DNA of 64,000 bases from Pseudomonas sichuanensis (GTDB lineage: Bacteria; Pseudomonadota; Gammaproteobacteria; Pseudomonadales; Pseudomonadaceae). Positions 10,128 through 20,394 of the stretch are shown here, one piece after another (the stretch's first letter is position 1; each line of letters starts with the position of its first letter). The notes under the pieces were generated by a model. That model saw only the letters and a list, made by a program, of their open reading frames with translations, ran no database searches and was not told the origin of the DNA. The DNA lies in the NCBI RefSeq assembly GCF_003231305.1, contig NZ_QKVM01000001.1:62001-126000 (forward strand), read 5' to 3'. The position numbers and the translations under genes were made by a program.

Positions 10128-11306
10128 TCACCGCTCGATCAGCGCAATGCGCTTGTTGTACCAGTTCATCAGCAACGAAATGCTGATGCTGATCGTCAGA
10201 TACACACCCATGGTGATCGCCATGACCTCGACAGATTGCCCCGTCTGGTTCAACACCGTGCCCGCGAACAGCGACACCAGCTCGGGGTAGCCGATCACCG
10301 CAGCCAGCGAGGAGTTCTTCGTCAGGTTCAGGTACTGGCTGGTCAGCGGCGGGATAATGACCCGCAGTGCCTGGGGGATGATCACCTTGCGCAAAGTCGG
10401 GCCTTCGCGCAGCCCGAGTGAACGCGCCGCCTCAGTCTGGCCGTAGCTGACCGAACGAATGCCGGCACGCACGATCTCGGCGATAAACGCTGCGGTGTAG
10501 ATCGACAGGGCCAGGGTCAACGCCAGGAACTCGGGGATCAGCACCCAGCCGCCGACAAAGTTGAAGCCCTTGAGCTGTGGCACCTCCCACTGCAGCGGGC
10601 TGCCGAACAGCAGCACGCTCATGGCGGGGATACCGATGAACAGTGCCAGGCCTACCCAGAACTTGTGGAACGGTTGCCCGGTTTCATCGAAGCGCTTGTT
10701 GGCAAAGCGCACCATCACCACGACCGCCACGACCGCCAGGGCCACCGCCACCGCGAACGGCCAGGCGCCCTCGGCGATGGACGCACCGGGCATGTTCACG
10801 CCACGGCTGCTGATGAAGAACAGATCATCGATATTGATGCTGCCCCGCGGCCCCGGCAGCGCGGTGAACACCGCGAAGTACCAGAACAGGATCTGCAACA
10901 GCGGCGGGATGTTGCGGAAGGTCTCCACATACACCGTCGCCAGCTTGCTGATCACCCAGTTGGAGGACAAGCGGGCCACGCCGATGGTGAAGCCAAGCAC
11001 GGTGGCGAGAATGATGCCGATGACACTCGCCAGCAATGTATTGAGCAGGCCGACCAGCAATACCCGTGCGTAGGTATCGGCCTCGGTGTAGCCGATCAGA
11101 TGCTGGGCGATGCCGAAACCGGCACTGCGCTCGAGAAAGTCGAAGCCCGAGGTGATGCCCCGGTGCTGCATGTTGGTCTGGGTGTTATGAATGAGGTACC
11201 AGCCCAGACCGATCACACAGGCTACCGTGAGGATCTGGAACAGCCACGCGCGCACACGTGGATCGCTAAGGGAAAACCCTTTCCGTGCGCCGATTTGATT
11301 TTGCAT
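10128..11306 (-). CDS. aapQ: General L-amino acid ABC transporter, permease AapQ
   Basis: This 392-residue permease pairs with AapM. It has an N-terminal transmembrane segment at about residues 18-36, a large periplasmic/intervening region and a C-terminal binding-protein-dependent transport domain with the EAA-type motif GQTEAARSLGLREGPTLRKV. A 67-bp gap holding a strong hairpin separates it from aapJ. Confidence 0.92.
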   Translation of the reverse strand: MQNQIGARKGFSLSDPRVRAWLFQILTVACVIGLGWYLIHNTQTNMQHRGITSGFDFLERSAGFGIAQHLIGYTEADTYARVLLVGLLNTLLASVIGIILATVLGFTIGVARLSSNWVISKLATVYVETFRNIPPLLQILFWYFAVFTALPGPRGSINIDDLFFISSRGVNMPGASIAEGAWPFAVAVALAVVAVVVMVRFANKRFDETGQPFHKFWVGLALFIGIPAMSVLLFGSPLQWEVPQLKGFNFVGGWVLIPEFLALTLALSIYTAAFIAEIVRAGIRSVSYGQTEAARSLGLREGPTLRKVIIPQALRVIIPPLTSQYLNLTKNSSLAAVIGYPELVSLFAGTVLNQTGQSVEVMAITMGVYLTISISISLLMNWYNKRIALIER

Positions 11307-11337
11307 GAAGTGCCCCGAAAAGAAGGGTGTCGAACGA

Positions 11338-11364
11338 CCCGCGGCGGCGGTATGCCGCCGCGGG
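11338..11364 (-). promoter_or_regulatory. Intercistronic hairpin between aapJ and aapQ
   Basis: A perfect 11-bp GC stem (CCCGCGGCGGC / GCCGCCGCGGG, loop GGTAT) begins just after the aapJ stop codon. No T run follows on the minus strand. Such hairpins usually protect the upstream mRNA or cause partial termination, which would give the binding protein in excess over the permeases. That role is inferred. Confidence 0.6.
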
Positions 11365-11373
11365 GTGCAAGCA

Positions 11374-12402
11374 TCAGCGCACTGGCGGTGCGTACTGGAT
11401 GCCGCCGTTGTTCCACAGGGCGTTCAGGCCGCGGTCGATCTCCAGCGGTGTGCTCTTGCCAAGGTTCTTCTCGAACACTTCACCGTAGTTGCCGACCTGC
11501 TTGACGATCTGCACCACCCAGTCCTTCGGCAGCTTGAGGTCCTTGCCGTATTCGCCGTCGGCACCCAGCAGGCGGGCGACATCAGGGTTCTTGGTGGACT
11601 TGGCCTCGGCTTCGACGTTCTTCGAGGTGATCCCCGCCTCTTCGGCATTGAGCATGGCGTAGAGGGTCCACTTGACGATGCTGAACCACTCTTCATCGCC
11701 TTTGCGCACCACTGGGCCCAGAGGCTCCTTGGAGATGGTTTCCGGGAGCACCACGTAGTCGGTCGGCGCGGCCAGCTTGGAGCGCTGGGCGAACAGCTGC
11801 GACTTGTCGGAGGTCAGCACGTCGCAACGACCCGACTCCAGCGACTTGGCGCTCTCGTCGGAGGTGTCGAAGGTGATCGGGGTGTATTTCAGGCCGTTGG
11901 CGCGGAAGTAGTCGGAGACGTTCAGCTCGGTGGTGGTACCGGCCTGGATGCAGATGGTGGCGCCATCGAGCTCCTTGGCGCTGGAAACGCCGAGCTTCTT
12001 GTTCACCAGGAAACCGACACCGTCGTAGTAGGTGACGCCGGCAAATACCAGGCCCATGCCGGCATCGCGCGAGCTGGTCCAGGTGGTGTTGCGCGACAGC
12101 ACGTCGACTTCGCCGGACTGCAGCGCGGTGAAGCGTTCCTTGGCGTTGAGCTGGCTGAACTTGACCTTGGTGGCGTCACCGAACACGGCGGCGGCCACTG
12201 CACGGCAGACGTCGGCGTCGATGCCGACGATCTTGCCTTGTGCATCAGGTACGGAGAACCCCGGAAGACCATCGCTCACGCCACACTGGACGAAGCCCTT
12301 CTTCTTCACCGCATCGAGGGTGGCGCCGGCCTGGGCGAAGCTGGTGGCGCCCAGCGCAGCGGCGGCGGTCAGGACTGCCAGGGTGGTTTTCAACATCTTC
12401 AT
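11374..12402 (-). CDS. aapJ: General L-amino acid ABC transporter, periplasmic binding protein
   Basis: This 342-residue protein has a cleavable signal peptide ending near SFAQA and a family-3 solute-binding domain (YCGVSDGLPGFSVPD-like start, later SGEVDVLSRNTTWT). The length matches AapJ (about 341) rather than the glutamate/aspartate protein GltI (about 300). ATG 12402 is chosen because GGAGG lies six bases upstream; TTG codons further upstream are unlikely. It is the first gene of aapJQMP and lies about 185 bases downstream of a sigma-54-type promoter. Confidence 0.93.
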   Translation of the reverse strand: MKMLKTTLAVLTAAAALGATSFAQAGATLDAVKKKGFVQCGVSDGLPGFSVPDAQGKIVGIDADVCRAVAAAVFGDATKVKFSQLNAKERFTALQSGEVDVLSRNTTWTSSRDAGMGLVFAGVTYYDGVGFLVNKKLGVSSAKELDGATICIQAGTTTELNVSDYFRANGLKYTPITFDTSDESAKSLESGRCDVLTSDKSQLFAQRSKLAAPTDYVVLPETISKEPLGPVVRKGDEEWFSIVKWTLYAMLNAEEAGITSKNVEAEAKSTKNPDVARLLGADGEYGKDLKLPKDWVVQIVKQVGNYGEVFEKNLGKSTPLEIDRGLNALWNNGGIQYAPPVR

Positions 12403-13395
<993 letters not shown>

Positions 13396-13481
13396 GCCTG
13401 TAGCCGCCCGAGCATTGCACTACGCCGCGCCCGATTCTTGCATTACACTGCCCGGCGTACATTCCTTAACCAGTTGACGAG

Positions 13482-14951
13482 ATGATCGTGCTCAAGGCAC
13501 TCAAGAAAATATTCGCCAAGGGAGACGCCGCGCCGCCAGCCGCCGAGCCCGTCGCCGTGACCCCGCCCGCGCCGGCACCGCAACCGGCCGCCGAACATTC
13601 TGCGCCGCGCGCCAGCGCCAAGCCCAAACCCGCCCCGGCCGCCGCCGACAAGCCGGCCACCGAGCCGGTCCGCGCGCAGCAGCCCGCCACGCCAAAGCCA
13701 CGCCGCGAGCGCAAGCCCAAACCCCAGGCCAGCCTGTGGAAACCCGAAGACTTCGTGGTCGAGCCGCAAGAGGGCAAGACGCGCTTCCACGACTTCAAGC
13801 TTTCCAACGAGCTGATGCATGCCATCCACGACCTCGGGTTCCCGTATTGCACGCCGATCCAGGCCGGCGTGCTGGGCTACACCCTGCGTGGCCAGGACGC
13901 CATTGGTCGGGCACAGACCGGCACCGGCAAGACCGCCGCGTTCCTGATCTCGATCATCTCGCAGCTGCAGCAGACCCCGCCGCCCAAGGAGCGCTACATG
14001 GGCGAACCGCGCGCGCTGATCATCGCCCCGACCCGCGAACTGGTGGTGCAGATCGCCAAGGACGCCGTGGCCCTGACCAAGTACAGCGGCCTGAACGTGA
14101 TGAGCTTCGTCGGCGGCATGGACTTCGACAAGCAGCTCAAGGCCCTCGAAGCCCGCCACTGCGACATCCTGGTGGCCACGCCGGGCCGCCTGCTGGACTT
14201 CCAGCAGCGTGGCGAAGTGCATCTGGACATGGTCGAGGTGATGGTACTGGACGAAGCCGACCGCATGCTCGACATGGGCTTCATCCCCCAGGTGCGGCAG
14301 ATCATCCGCCAGACCCCGCCGAAGAGCGAGCGCCAGACCCTGCTGTTCTCCGCCACCTTCACCGACGACGTGATGAACCTGGCCAAGCAGTGGACCACCA
14401 ACCCGGCCATCGTCGAGATCGAGCCGGAGAACGTCGCCAGCGAAACCGTCGAGCAGCACGTGTACGCGGTGGCCGGCAGCGACAAGTACAAGCTGCTGTA
14501 CAACCTGGTCACCCAGCACAAATGGGAACGGGTGATGGTGTTCGCCAACCGCAAGGACGAAGTGCGGCGCATCGAGGAAAAACTGGTGCGCGACGGCATC
14601 AACGCCGCCCAGCTTTCCGGCGACGTGCCGCAGCACAAGCGCATCCGTACCCTGGAAAACTTCCGCGAAGGGCGCATCACCGTGCTGGTGGCCACCGATG
14701 TGGCCGGCCGCGGCATCCACATCGACGGCATCAGCCATGTGATCAACTTCACCCTGCCGGAAGACCCGGACGACTACGTGCACCGCATTGGCCGTACTGG
14801 CCGCGCGGGGGCCGAGGGCGTGTCGATCAGCTTCGCCGGTGAGGACGACTCCTACCAGTTGCCGGCGATCGAGGAACTGCTGGGGCGCAAGATCAAGTGC
14901 GAGATGCCCCCGGACGAGCTGCTCAAGCCGGTGCCGCGCAAAGGGCACTGA
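13482..14951 (+). CDS. rhlB: DEAD-box ATP-dependent RNA helicase RhlB
   Basis: This 489-residue helicase has a basic Ala/Pro/Lys-rich N-terminal extension (about 1-95, low complexity), then the core: AQTGTGKT (motif I), PTREL (Ia), DEAD in [15 protein letters not shown] (II), SAT (III), [12 protein letters not shown] (V) and [10 protein letters not shown] (VI). RhlB unwinds structured RNA, classically for RNase E in the degradosome. A GACGAG site precedes ATG 13482; a GTG six bases later is a minor alternative. P. aeruginosa has rhlB directly upstream of dauB, as here. Confidence 0.92.
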   Translation: MIVLKALKKIFAKGDAAPPAAEPVAVTPPAPAPQPAAEHSAPRASAKPKPAPAAADKPATEPVRAQQPATPKPRRERKPKPQASLWKPEDFVVEPQEGKTRFHDFKLSNELMHAIHDLGFPYCTPIQAGVLGYTLRGQDAIGRAQTGTGKTAAFLISIISQLQQTPPPKERYMGEPRALIIAPTRELVVQIAKDAVALTKYSGLNVMSFVGGMDFDKQLKALEARHCDILVATPGRLLDFQQRGEVHLDMVEVMVLDEADRMLDMGFIPQVRQIIRQTPPKSERQTLLFSATFTDDVMNLAKQWTTNPAIVEIEPENVASETVEQHVYAVAGSDKYKLLYNLVTQHKWERVMVFANRKDEVRRIEEKLVRDGINAAQLSGDVPQHKRIRTLENFREGRITVLVATDVAGRGIHIDGISHVINFTLPEDPDDYVHRIGRTGRAGAEGVSISFAGEDDSYQLPAIEELLGRKIKCEMPPDELLKPVPRKGH

Positions 14952-14963
14952 GGCGTCACTCAT

Positions 14964-14988
14964 ATTGGGGCTGCTTTGCAGCCCCAAT
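14964..14988 (+). terminator. Hairpin after rhlB, probable terminator
   Basis: A perfect 11-bp stem (ATTGGGGCTGC / GCAGCCCCAAT, TTT loop) starts 13 bases past the rhlB stop codon. The following TGCTTTGCTT is only partly T-rich, so termination may be incomplete. Confidence 0.65.
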
Positions 14989-15041
14989 TGCTTTGCTTGA
15001 CCCCGCTGTCCGTACCCGCGATATTGCTCAACAGAACAAAA

Positions 15042-15056
15042 AGTCCATAATGGACT
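15042..15056. promoter_or_regulatory. DauR-type operator in the dauB-like promoter
   Basis: The perfect 15-bp palindrome AGTCCATAATGGACT lies 23 bases before the ATG. It contains a plausible -10 box (CATAAT) spaced 16 bases from TTGCTC at 15024-15029, so a bound protein would block RNA polymerase. A 13/15 match occurs upstream of the binding-protein gene at 17646-17660. Confidence 0.65.
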
Positions 15057-15079
15057 AAATTGTTTATCAGGAGCCGTCC

Positions 15080-16030
15080 ATGCCCACGCCCCTCGTCATC
15101 GATCAACAACACGCTCGCCACCTGCTCGGCCAGCTGGACGTGCCGCAGATCCTGCGCAAGCTGTTCCGCGACTTGGCCGCAGGCGAAGCGGTGCAGCCCC
15201 CTCAGCAACTGGTGGAATTCCCCGCCGGGCGCGGCGACTTCATCAACTATGGCGGGGTGCTGGCCGAGGAGCGCGTCTACGGGATCAAGACTTCACCCTA
15301 CATCGTCCGCGAGCAGGGCCCGCTGGTGACGGCCTGGACGCTGCTGATGTCGATGGACAGCGGCCTGCCGCTGCTGTTGTGCGACGCCGGCGAGCTGACC
15401 ACCGCGCGCACCGCCGCCACCACCGCCGTGGCCGTCGACGCCCTGGCCTCACCCCAGGCCCGGCGCCTGGCCGTGATCGGCAGCGGCGCCATCGCCCGTG
15501 CCCACTTGCACTACGTGCGTGGCCTGCGCCAATGGCAGGACATCCGCCTGTTCTCGCCAAGCCTCGCCCGGCAGAGCGCCGCGCAACGCCAGCAATTGAC
15601 CGACCTCGACAATCGCGTGCAACTGGCCGACAGCCTGGAGCAGGCGCTGGTCGATGCCGACGTGATCATGCTGTGCACCTCATCGGCAGGCCCGGTGATC
15701 GACCCCGGCCAGTTGAGCAAGCCGGCACTGATCACCTCGATCAGCACCAATGCCGTGCGTGCCCATGAGGTCCCCCCGGCCAGCCTGCAAGACATGGATG
15801 TGTACTGCGATTACCGGGTAACCACCCCAGGCAGTGCCGGCGAAATGCTGATCGCCGCCGAGCAGACCGGCTGGCGGCCCGAGGCGATCATCGGCGACTT
15901 GGCGCAACTGCTCAGCGGCGTAGCGCCCGTGCCGAGCTACCAGCGCCACGCCTTCTTCCGCTCCATTGGCCTTGGCCTGGAAGACATCGCCCTGGCCAAT
16001 GCCCTGTATCGCTTGCAACAGGCCGGCTAA
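15080..16030 (+). CDS. dauB: Ornithine cyclodeaminase / mu-crystallin family protein, DauB-like
   Basis: This 316-residue NAD(P)-binding protein has the family's VIGSGAIARAHL dinucleotide motif near residue 135 and the GRGDFINYGG active-site region near residue 50. Its place between rhlB and a dauR-like gene matches P. aeruginosa dauB, which reduces 2-ketoarginine with ammonia to L-arginine in D-arginine catabolism. The partner gene dauA, which lies between dauB and dauR in P. aeruginosa, is absent here. The substrate is therefore less certain; other family members act on ornithine, lysine-derived imines or alanine. CAGGAG precedes the ATG. Confidence 0.78.
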   Translation: MPTPLVIDQQHARHLLGQLDVPQILRKLFRDLAAGEAVQPPQQLVEFPAGRGDFINYGGVLAEERVYGIKTSPYIVREQGPLVTAWTLLMSMDSGLPLLLCDAGELTTARTAATTAVAVDALASPQARRLAVIGSGAIARAHLHYVRGLRQWQDIRLFSPSLARQSAAQRQQLTDLDNRVQLADSLEQALVDADVIMLCTSSAGPVIDPGQLSKPALITSISTNAVRAHEVPPASLQDMDVYCDYRVTTPGSAGEMLIAAEQTGWRPEAIIGDLAQLLSGVAPVPSYQRHAFFRSIGLGLEDIALANALYRLQQAG

Positions 16031-16072
16031 GGCCCGCCCGGATGACGCGCCGCCATGATTGCGGCACACTCC

Positions 16073-16097
16073 CAGCGCCCTTGGCACAAGGGCGCTG
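16073..16097. promoter_or_regulatory. Hairpin before the dauR-like start
   Basis: The inverted repeat CAGCGCCCTT / AAGGGCGCTG with loop GGCAC lies 22 bases upstream of the regulator start. It lacks a T run. It may lower expression of the regulator relative to the dauB-like gene or be an operator. Confidence 0.4.
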
Positions 16098-16119
16098 ATA
16101 CCGCATGGAGCCTGCCACG

Positions 16120-16746
16120 ATGCCTTCACCTTGCCCCGATCCGGCCCTGGACAACTACCGGGCCATCGCCGACGCGATCGCCACCCTCTTCTTCCCCCAT
16201 GCCGAGGTGGTGCTGCACGACCTGCGCAGCCAGAAGATCGACTACATCGCCAACAACCTGTCCAAACGCGAGATCGGCGACGATGCCGCCCTGGAAGACC
16301 TGCTTGAACCCGGCACCGACGAAACCAACATCGGCCCCTACGAGAAACTCAACTGGGACGGGCAGAAGATCCGTTCGCTGAGCACCGTGCTGCGCGACAG
16401 CGCAGGCAAGCCGCTGGCGGTGCTGTGCATCAACCTGAACATCTCGCTGTTCGAAAACGCCCGGGCGGCGCTGGACCTGTTCCTCTCGCCGAGCCGGCTG
16501 ATCCCCCAGCCCGATGCGCTGTTCCGCGACGACTGGCAGGAACGCATCAACACCTTCCTCAATGGCTGGCTGCGCGAGCATCAGCTGAGCCTGAGCGTGC
16601 TCAACCGCGACCACAAGCGCGAGCTGGTGCTGGCCCTGCATGCCGAGGGCGCGTTCAAAGGCAAGAGTGCGGCCAACTACGTGGCCAATGTGCTGGGGAT
16701 GGGGCGGGCGACGGTGTACAAGCACCTGAAGGAGCTCAAGGCCTGA
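16120..16746 (+). CDS. dauR: YheO/DauR-family transcriptional regulator
   Basis: This 208-residue protein has an N-terminal PAS-like YheO domain (about 10-120, with FFPHAEVVLHDL) and a C-terminal helix-turn-helix (about 165-208, with ANYVANVLGMGRATVYKHLK). In P. aeruginosa DauR represses the dauBAR operon and the adjacent binding-protein gene. Here it follows the dauB-like gene by 89 bp. ATG 16120 is preferred over the in-frame ATG 16105 because GGAG lies nine bases before it. It probably binds the shared palindromes at 15042 and 17646. Confidence 0.82.
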   Translation: MPSPCPDPALDNYRAIADAIATLFFPHAEVVLHDLRSQKIDYIANNLSKREIGDDAALEDLLEPGTDETNIGPYEKLNWDGQKIRSLSTVLRDSAGKPLAVLCINLNISLFENARAALDLFLSPSRLIPQPDALFRDDWQERINTFLNGWLREHQLSLSVLNRDHKRELVLALHAEGAFKGKSAANYVANVLGMGRATVYKHLKELKA

Positions 16747-16775
16747 AACGGCTCAGGCCTTGAACCCAGGGCGGC

Positions 16776-17552
16776 TCAGTCGCCGTAGATGTCCGACTTG
16801 AAGTACTTGCCCTGGATCTTCTGGTACTCGCCACTGGCCCGCAGTGCGTCGATGGCGCCGTTGAGCTGGCTGACCAACTCGCCGTTGCCCTTGCGCACGG
16901 CAATGCCGGCACCTTCGCCGACGTATTTCGGGTCCTTCAGCTCCGGGCCGACAAAGGCGTAGTCGGCGCCGCGCGGCATCGACAGGAAATCATCCAGCGG
17001 GATGGTGTCGGCGAAGATCGCATCCACACGCCCCGATGCCAGGTCCATGTAGATCTCTTCGTTGTTGCTGTAGCGCTTGACCTTGACGCCCTTGGGCTCG
17101 AGCACTTCGGTGGCGTAGCGGTCGGTAGTGGTGGCGCGCTGCACACCAATGGTCTTGCCGACCAGGCTCTGGTACTGGTCATCGACCGTCGCGCCCTTCT
17201 TCATCACCAGCCGCGACGAGGTGAAGTAGTACTTGTGGGTGAAGTCCACGGACTTCTTGCGCTCATCGGTGATGGTCATCGACGACAGGGCGGCGTCGAT
17301 CTTCTTCACCTTCAGCGACGGGATCAGCCCGTCGAACTCGACCTCGGTCCACACGCACTTGACCTTGAGCTGCGCGCACAAGGCATTGCCGATGTCATAG
17401 TCGAAACCGACGATTTCGCCCTTGTCGTTCTTCGAGGCAAACGGCGGGTAAGCCGCTTCGATGCCGATTCGCAGCTCGGAATTGGCGGCGAACAGATTGC
17501 TACTGGCCAACAGGCCCAGGGCCAGACCACTGATCAGGGTGATTTTCTTCAT
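16776..17552 (-). CDS. Basic amino acid ABC transporter substrate-binding protein
   Basis: This 258-residue periplasmic protein has a signal peptide ([20 protein letters not shown] then FA-AN) and a lysine/arginine/ornithine-type fold: [14 protein letters not shown], the [10 protein letters not shown] segment, and RATTTDRY. It is the counterpart of the binding-protein gene beside dauR in P. aeruginosa. No permease or ATPase is adjacent, so it must share another ABC system. Its start is convergent with nothing but its stop faces dauR, 29 bp away. The upstream region carries three DauR-like half sites. Confidence 0.88.
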   Translation of the reverse strand: MKKITLISGLALGLLASSNLFAANSELRIGIEAAYPPFASKNDKGEIVGFDYDIGNALCAQLKVKCVWTEVEFDGLIPSLKVKKIDAALSSMTITDERKKSVDFTHKYYFTSSRLVMKKGATVDDQYQSLVGKTIGVQRATTTDRYATEVLEPKGVKVKRYSNNEEIYMDLASGRVDAIFADTIPLDDFLSMPRGADYAFVGPELKDPKYVGEGAGIAVRKGNGELVSQLNGAIDALRASGEYQKIQGKYFKSDIYGD

Positions 17553-17622
17553 CGGAATCTCGCTCGCTCATTATTGGAGGTTGTGGTGCAAGACAGAGGT
17601 AAAGACAAAGGCCGCAAGGCCG

Positions 17623-17660
17623 TATGGAATCATTTTGTACTTATGATTCCATACTGGACT
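17623..17660 (-). promoter_or_regulatory. DauR-type operator upstream of the binding-protein gene
   Basis: A perfect 11-bp inverted repeat, TATGGAATCAT (17623-17633) and ATGATTCCATA (17643-17653), overlaps the 15-mer ATTCCATACTGGACT (17646-17660). The 15-mer matches the dauB-like operator at 13 of 15 positions. The block lies 71-108 bases upstream of the start codon. Confidence 0.6.
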
Positions 17661-17718
17661 TTTGTGTCTTGAAACTCAACCACCTCCGAGACGAAATACA
17701 CGCCCCGAAAGAGCTCGC

Positions 17719-18165
17719 TCACCAGCGCCGGGCAGCGTCCTCATCGCTCTGCTTGCCCTCGACCCAGCGCGGGCCGTCGCCGGTCTGTTCTTTCTTCCAG
17801 AACGGCGCACGGGTCTTGAGGTAATCCATGATGAAGTTGCAGGCGTCGAATGCCGCCTGGCGGTGTGCGCTGGCCACCCCGACGAACACGATCGGTTCGC
17901 CCGGCTCCAGGGCACCGATGCGGTGCAACACCTCGACCTTGAGCAGCGGCCAGCGCTGCTCGGCCTCGACCACGATCTTGGCCAGGGCCTTCTCGGTCAT
18001 GCCCGGGTAGTGCTCGAGGAACATCCCCGCCACGTCCTGGCCATCGTTGAAATCGCGCACGTAGCCGACAAAGCCGACCACCGCACCCACGCCGACGTTG
18101 GCGGCGTGCATGGCGTTGACCTCGAACCCCGGGTCGAACGCCGCCTCCTGCACACGTACGGCCAT
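17719..18165 (-). CDS. moaE: Molybdopterin synthase catalytic subunit
   Basis: This 148-residue protein has GAVVGFVGYVRDFN and the late KTRAPFWKKE motif with the catalytic lysines. With MoaD it inserts two sulfur atoms into precursor Z (cPMP) to form molybdopterin. It starts two bases after the moaD stop codon and ends the moaC-moaD-moaE operon. Confidence 0.95.
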   Translation of the reverse strand: MAVRVQEAAFDPGFEVNAMHAANVGVGAVVGFVGYVRDFNDGQDVAGMFLEHYPGMTEKALAKIVVEAEQRWPLLKVEVLHRIGALEPGEPIVFVGVASAHRQAAFDACNFIMDYLKTRAPFWKKEQTGDGPRWVEGKQSDEDAARRW

Positions 18166-18167
18166 GG

Positions 18168-18413
18168 TCAGCCTCCGGTCACCGGCGGGAAGAACGCGAC
18201 CTCGTCGCCCTCCTCCAGCGGCTCATCGAGCCTGCACAGTTCCTCGTTGCGCGCACACATCAGGTTCTGCTCGGCCAGCACGGCGTACTGCCCGCCCTTG
18301 GCCACCAGGGCCTGGCGCACATCGTCCAGCACCTTGAAGGTGCCCTCCACCCGCTCGACATCCACGCCCAGCACTTCGCGATAGCGGGCGAAATACATGA
18401 CCTTGACCTTCAT
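18168..18413 (-). CDS. moaD: Molybdopterin synthase sulfur carrier subunit
   Basis: This 81-residue ubiquitin-like protein ends in the required Gly-Gly (FFPPVTGG), which is thiocarboxylated by MoeB-type enzymes. The start ATG overlaps the last base of the moaC stop codon (TGATG), so translation is coupled. It delivers sulfur to MoaE. Confidence 0.94.
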   Translation of the reverse strand: MKVKVMYFARYREVLGVDVERVEGTFKVLDDVRQALVAKGGQYAVLAEQNLMCARNEELCRLDEPLEEGDEVAFFPPVTGG

Positions 18414-18883
18414 CACCCCTCCACCTTGTAGTGGCCGCTCTTGCCGCCGGTCTTCTCCAGCAGGCGCACCTGCTCGATGACCATGCCTTTGTCCACCGCC
18501 TTGCACATGTCGTAGATAGTCAACGCAGCGACACTGGCCGCGGTCAGCGCTTCCATCTCGACCCCGGTCTGCCCGGCCAGCTTGCAGCGCGCGACGATAT
18601 GCACCACGTCCTCGCCCTCGGCGGCCAGCTCGACCTTGACGCTGGTGAGCATCAACGGGTGGCACAGCGGGATCAGGTCGCTGGTCTTCTTCGCCGCCTG
18701 GATGCCAGCGATACGCGCCACGGCGAACACGTCACCCTTGGGGTGTTCGCCATCGACGATCATGCGCAAGGTCGCCGGCAACATGCGCACCCGCGCCTCG
18801 GCCAGCGCCTCGCGTGCGGTCACGGCTTTTTCAGTGACGTCGACCATGTTGGCGCGCCCCTGGGAATCAAGATGAGTCAGCAC
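18413..18883 (-). CDS. moaC: Cyclic pyranopterin monophosphate synthase
   Basis: This 156-residue enzyme converts the MoaA product to cPMP. It shows SLIPLCHPL-type sequence ([14 protein letters not shown]) and the [20 protein letters not shown] stretch with the catalytic lysine and glutamate region. The start is GTG 18883 with AGGAG seven bases before it; the first residues then read [19 protein letters not shown], matching the family. moaA is not in this window. Confidence 0.94.
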   Translation of the reverse strand: MLTHLDSQGRANMVDVTEKAVTAREALAEARVRMLPATLRMIVDGEHPKGDVFAVARIAGIQAAKKTSDLIPLCHPLMLTSVKVELAAEGEDVVHIVARCKLAGQTGVEMEALTAASVAALTIYDMCKAVDKGMVIEQVRLLEKTGGKSGHYKVEG

Positions 18884-18947
18884 AGCTCTGCTCCTGTGAA
18901 GGGAAAGCAGAGTGTAAACCCGTGGGTCAGGTTTGAGCAGAGGGCAA

Positions 18948-18995
18948 CGCGGGGCAAGTCGTATCGGCGGTACGCCGATGCGACCTGCCCCGCGA
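18948..18995. repeat. Extended REP hairpin after phoH
   Basis: The 48-bp block starts CGCGGGGCAAGTCG and ends CGACCTGCCCCGCG, with CATCGGCG / CGCCGATG forming a second, inner stem. It is a single long hairpin related to REP. It lies five bases past the phoH stop codon and may act as its transcript end. Confidence 0.7.
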
Positions 18996-18999
18996 AGTG

Positions 19000-20394
19000 T
19001 TACAGATGCGACTCGGCGTACTCGGCCAGTACCGAGCGCGGCACGCCCTGCAGGGTGATGTGCACGCCGTGGGGGAAGTCCTTGAAGCGTTCGGTCAGGT
19101 AGGTCAGCCCGGAACTGGTGGCCGACAGGTAGGGGGTGTCGATCTGCGCCAGGTTGCCCAGGCAGACCACCTTGGATCCTGCACCGGCACGGGTGATGAT
19201 GGTTTTCATCTGGTGCGGGGTGAGGTTCTGGCACTCGTCGATCAGGATCAGGCTCTGCTGGAAGCTGCGCCCGCGGATGTAGTTCATCGACTTGAACTGC
19301 AGCGGGACCCTTTCGAGGATGTACTCGACGCTGCCGTGGGTGCTCTCGTCATCCATGTGCAAGGCTTCGAGGTTGTCGGTGATGGCGCCCAGCCAAGGCT
19401 CCATCTTCTCCGCCTCGGTGCCCGGCAGGAAGCCGATCTCCTGGTCCAGCCCCTGCACGCTGCGGGTGGCGATGATGCGCCGGTAACGCTTGCTGACCAT
19501 GGTCTGCTCGATGGCCGCGGCCAGTGCCAGGATGGTCTTGCCGGAACCGGCGGCGCCGGTCAGGTTGACCAGGTGGATATCCGGGTCGAGCAAGGCGAAC
19601 AGCGCCAGGCTCTGGTGGATGTCGCGCGGCTTCAGGCCCCAGGCCTCCTGGTGCAGCAGCGGCTCCTGGTGCAGGTCGAGCAGCAGCAGTTCGCTGTCGC
19701 GGATGCCCTTGACCCAACCGACGAAGCCTTGCTCATCGATGATGAACTCGTTGATGTGCACAGCCGGCAGGTTGTCGATCATCTGTACCCGGTGCCAGGT
19801 GCGGCCGCGCTCCTGGCGGGTGTCGACCTTGCTGACCCGGTCCCAGAAGGAACCGGTGACCGAGTGGTAGCCCTTGGACAGCAAGGACACGTCGTCGACC
19901 AGTTGGTCGGTGCTGTAGTCCTCGGCGGCAATCCCGCAGGCGCGCGCCTTCAGGCGCATGTTGATGTCTTTGGTGACCAGCACCACGTCCAGGTCCGGGC
20001 GCTTGGCGCGCAGGTCCAGCAACTGGTTGATGATGATGTTGTCGGCAAGGTTTTCGGGGAGCAGGCGGTTCGGCTCGTTGCGCGTGCTCATGAGGATGGA
20101 CAGGAAGCCCTTGGGCCCGCTCTTGCCGCGCTGGATCGGGACACCCTTCTCGACATCGCTGGGCGAGGCGTCGCCCAGGGTCTGGTCGATCAGGCGGATG
20201 GCCTGGCGACATTCGGCGGCGATGGTGTGTTTACCGGTCTTGAGCTTGTCGAGTTCCTCCAGCACCGTCATCGGCAAGGCGACGTGGTGCTCCTCGAAGT
20301 TGAGCAGGGCGTTAGGGTCGTGAATCAGGACGTTGGTATCGAGCACATACAGGATTGGCTGGTTGGAGGAAGGGTTGCGTCCTTGGTCATCCAT
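19000..20394 (-). CDS. PIN domain-PhoH ATPase fusion (PhoH2-like)
   Basis: This 464-residue protein has an N-terminal PIN ribonuclease domain (about 14-145, [10 protein letters not shown] with acidic residues, [11 protein letters not shown]) and a C-terminal PhoH/RecD-like ATPase (about 255-460, Walker A GAAGSGKT and Walker B ILIDECQN). PhoH2 proteins of mycobacteria couple ATP-driven RNA unwinding to cleavage; that activity is inferred here. It lies upstream of moaC in the same orientation, with a 116-bp gap and a hairpin, an order shared with P. aeruginosa. Confidence 0.88.
   Translation of the reverse strand: MDDQGRNPSSNQPILYVLDTNVLIHDPNALLNFEEHHVALPMTVLEELDKLKTGKHTIAAECRQAIRLIDQTLGDASPSDVEKGVPIQRGKSGPKGFLSILMSTRNEPNRLLPENLADNIIINQLLDLRAKRPDLDVVLVTKDINMRLKARACGIAAEDYSTDQLVDDVSLLSKGYHSVTGSFWDRVSKVDTRQERGRTWHRVQMIDNLPAVHINEFIIDEQGFVGWVKGIRDSELLLLDLHQEPLLHQEAWGLKPRDIHQSLALFALLDPDIHLVNLTGAAGSGKTILALAAAIEQTMVSKRYRRIIATRSVQGLDQEIGFLPGTEAEKMEPWLGAITDNLEALHMDDESTHGSVEYILERVPLQFKSMNYIRGRSFQQSLILIDECQNLTPHQMKTIITRAGAGSKVVCLGNLAQIDTPYLSATSSGLTYLTERFKDFPHGVHITLQGVPRSVLAEYAESHL

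Noticed and set aside
18884-18947. Molybdenum cofactor riboswitch upstream of moaC
   Set aside because: The gap before the moaC start is only 64 bases plus a REP-type hairpin, with no conserved riboswitch core.
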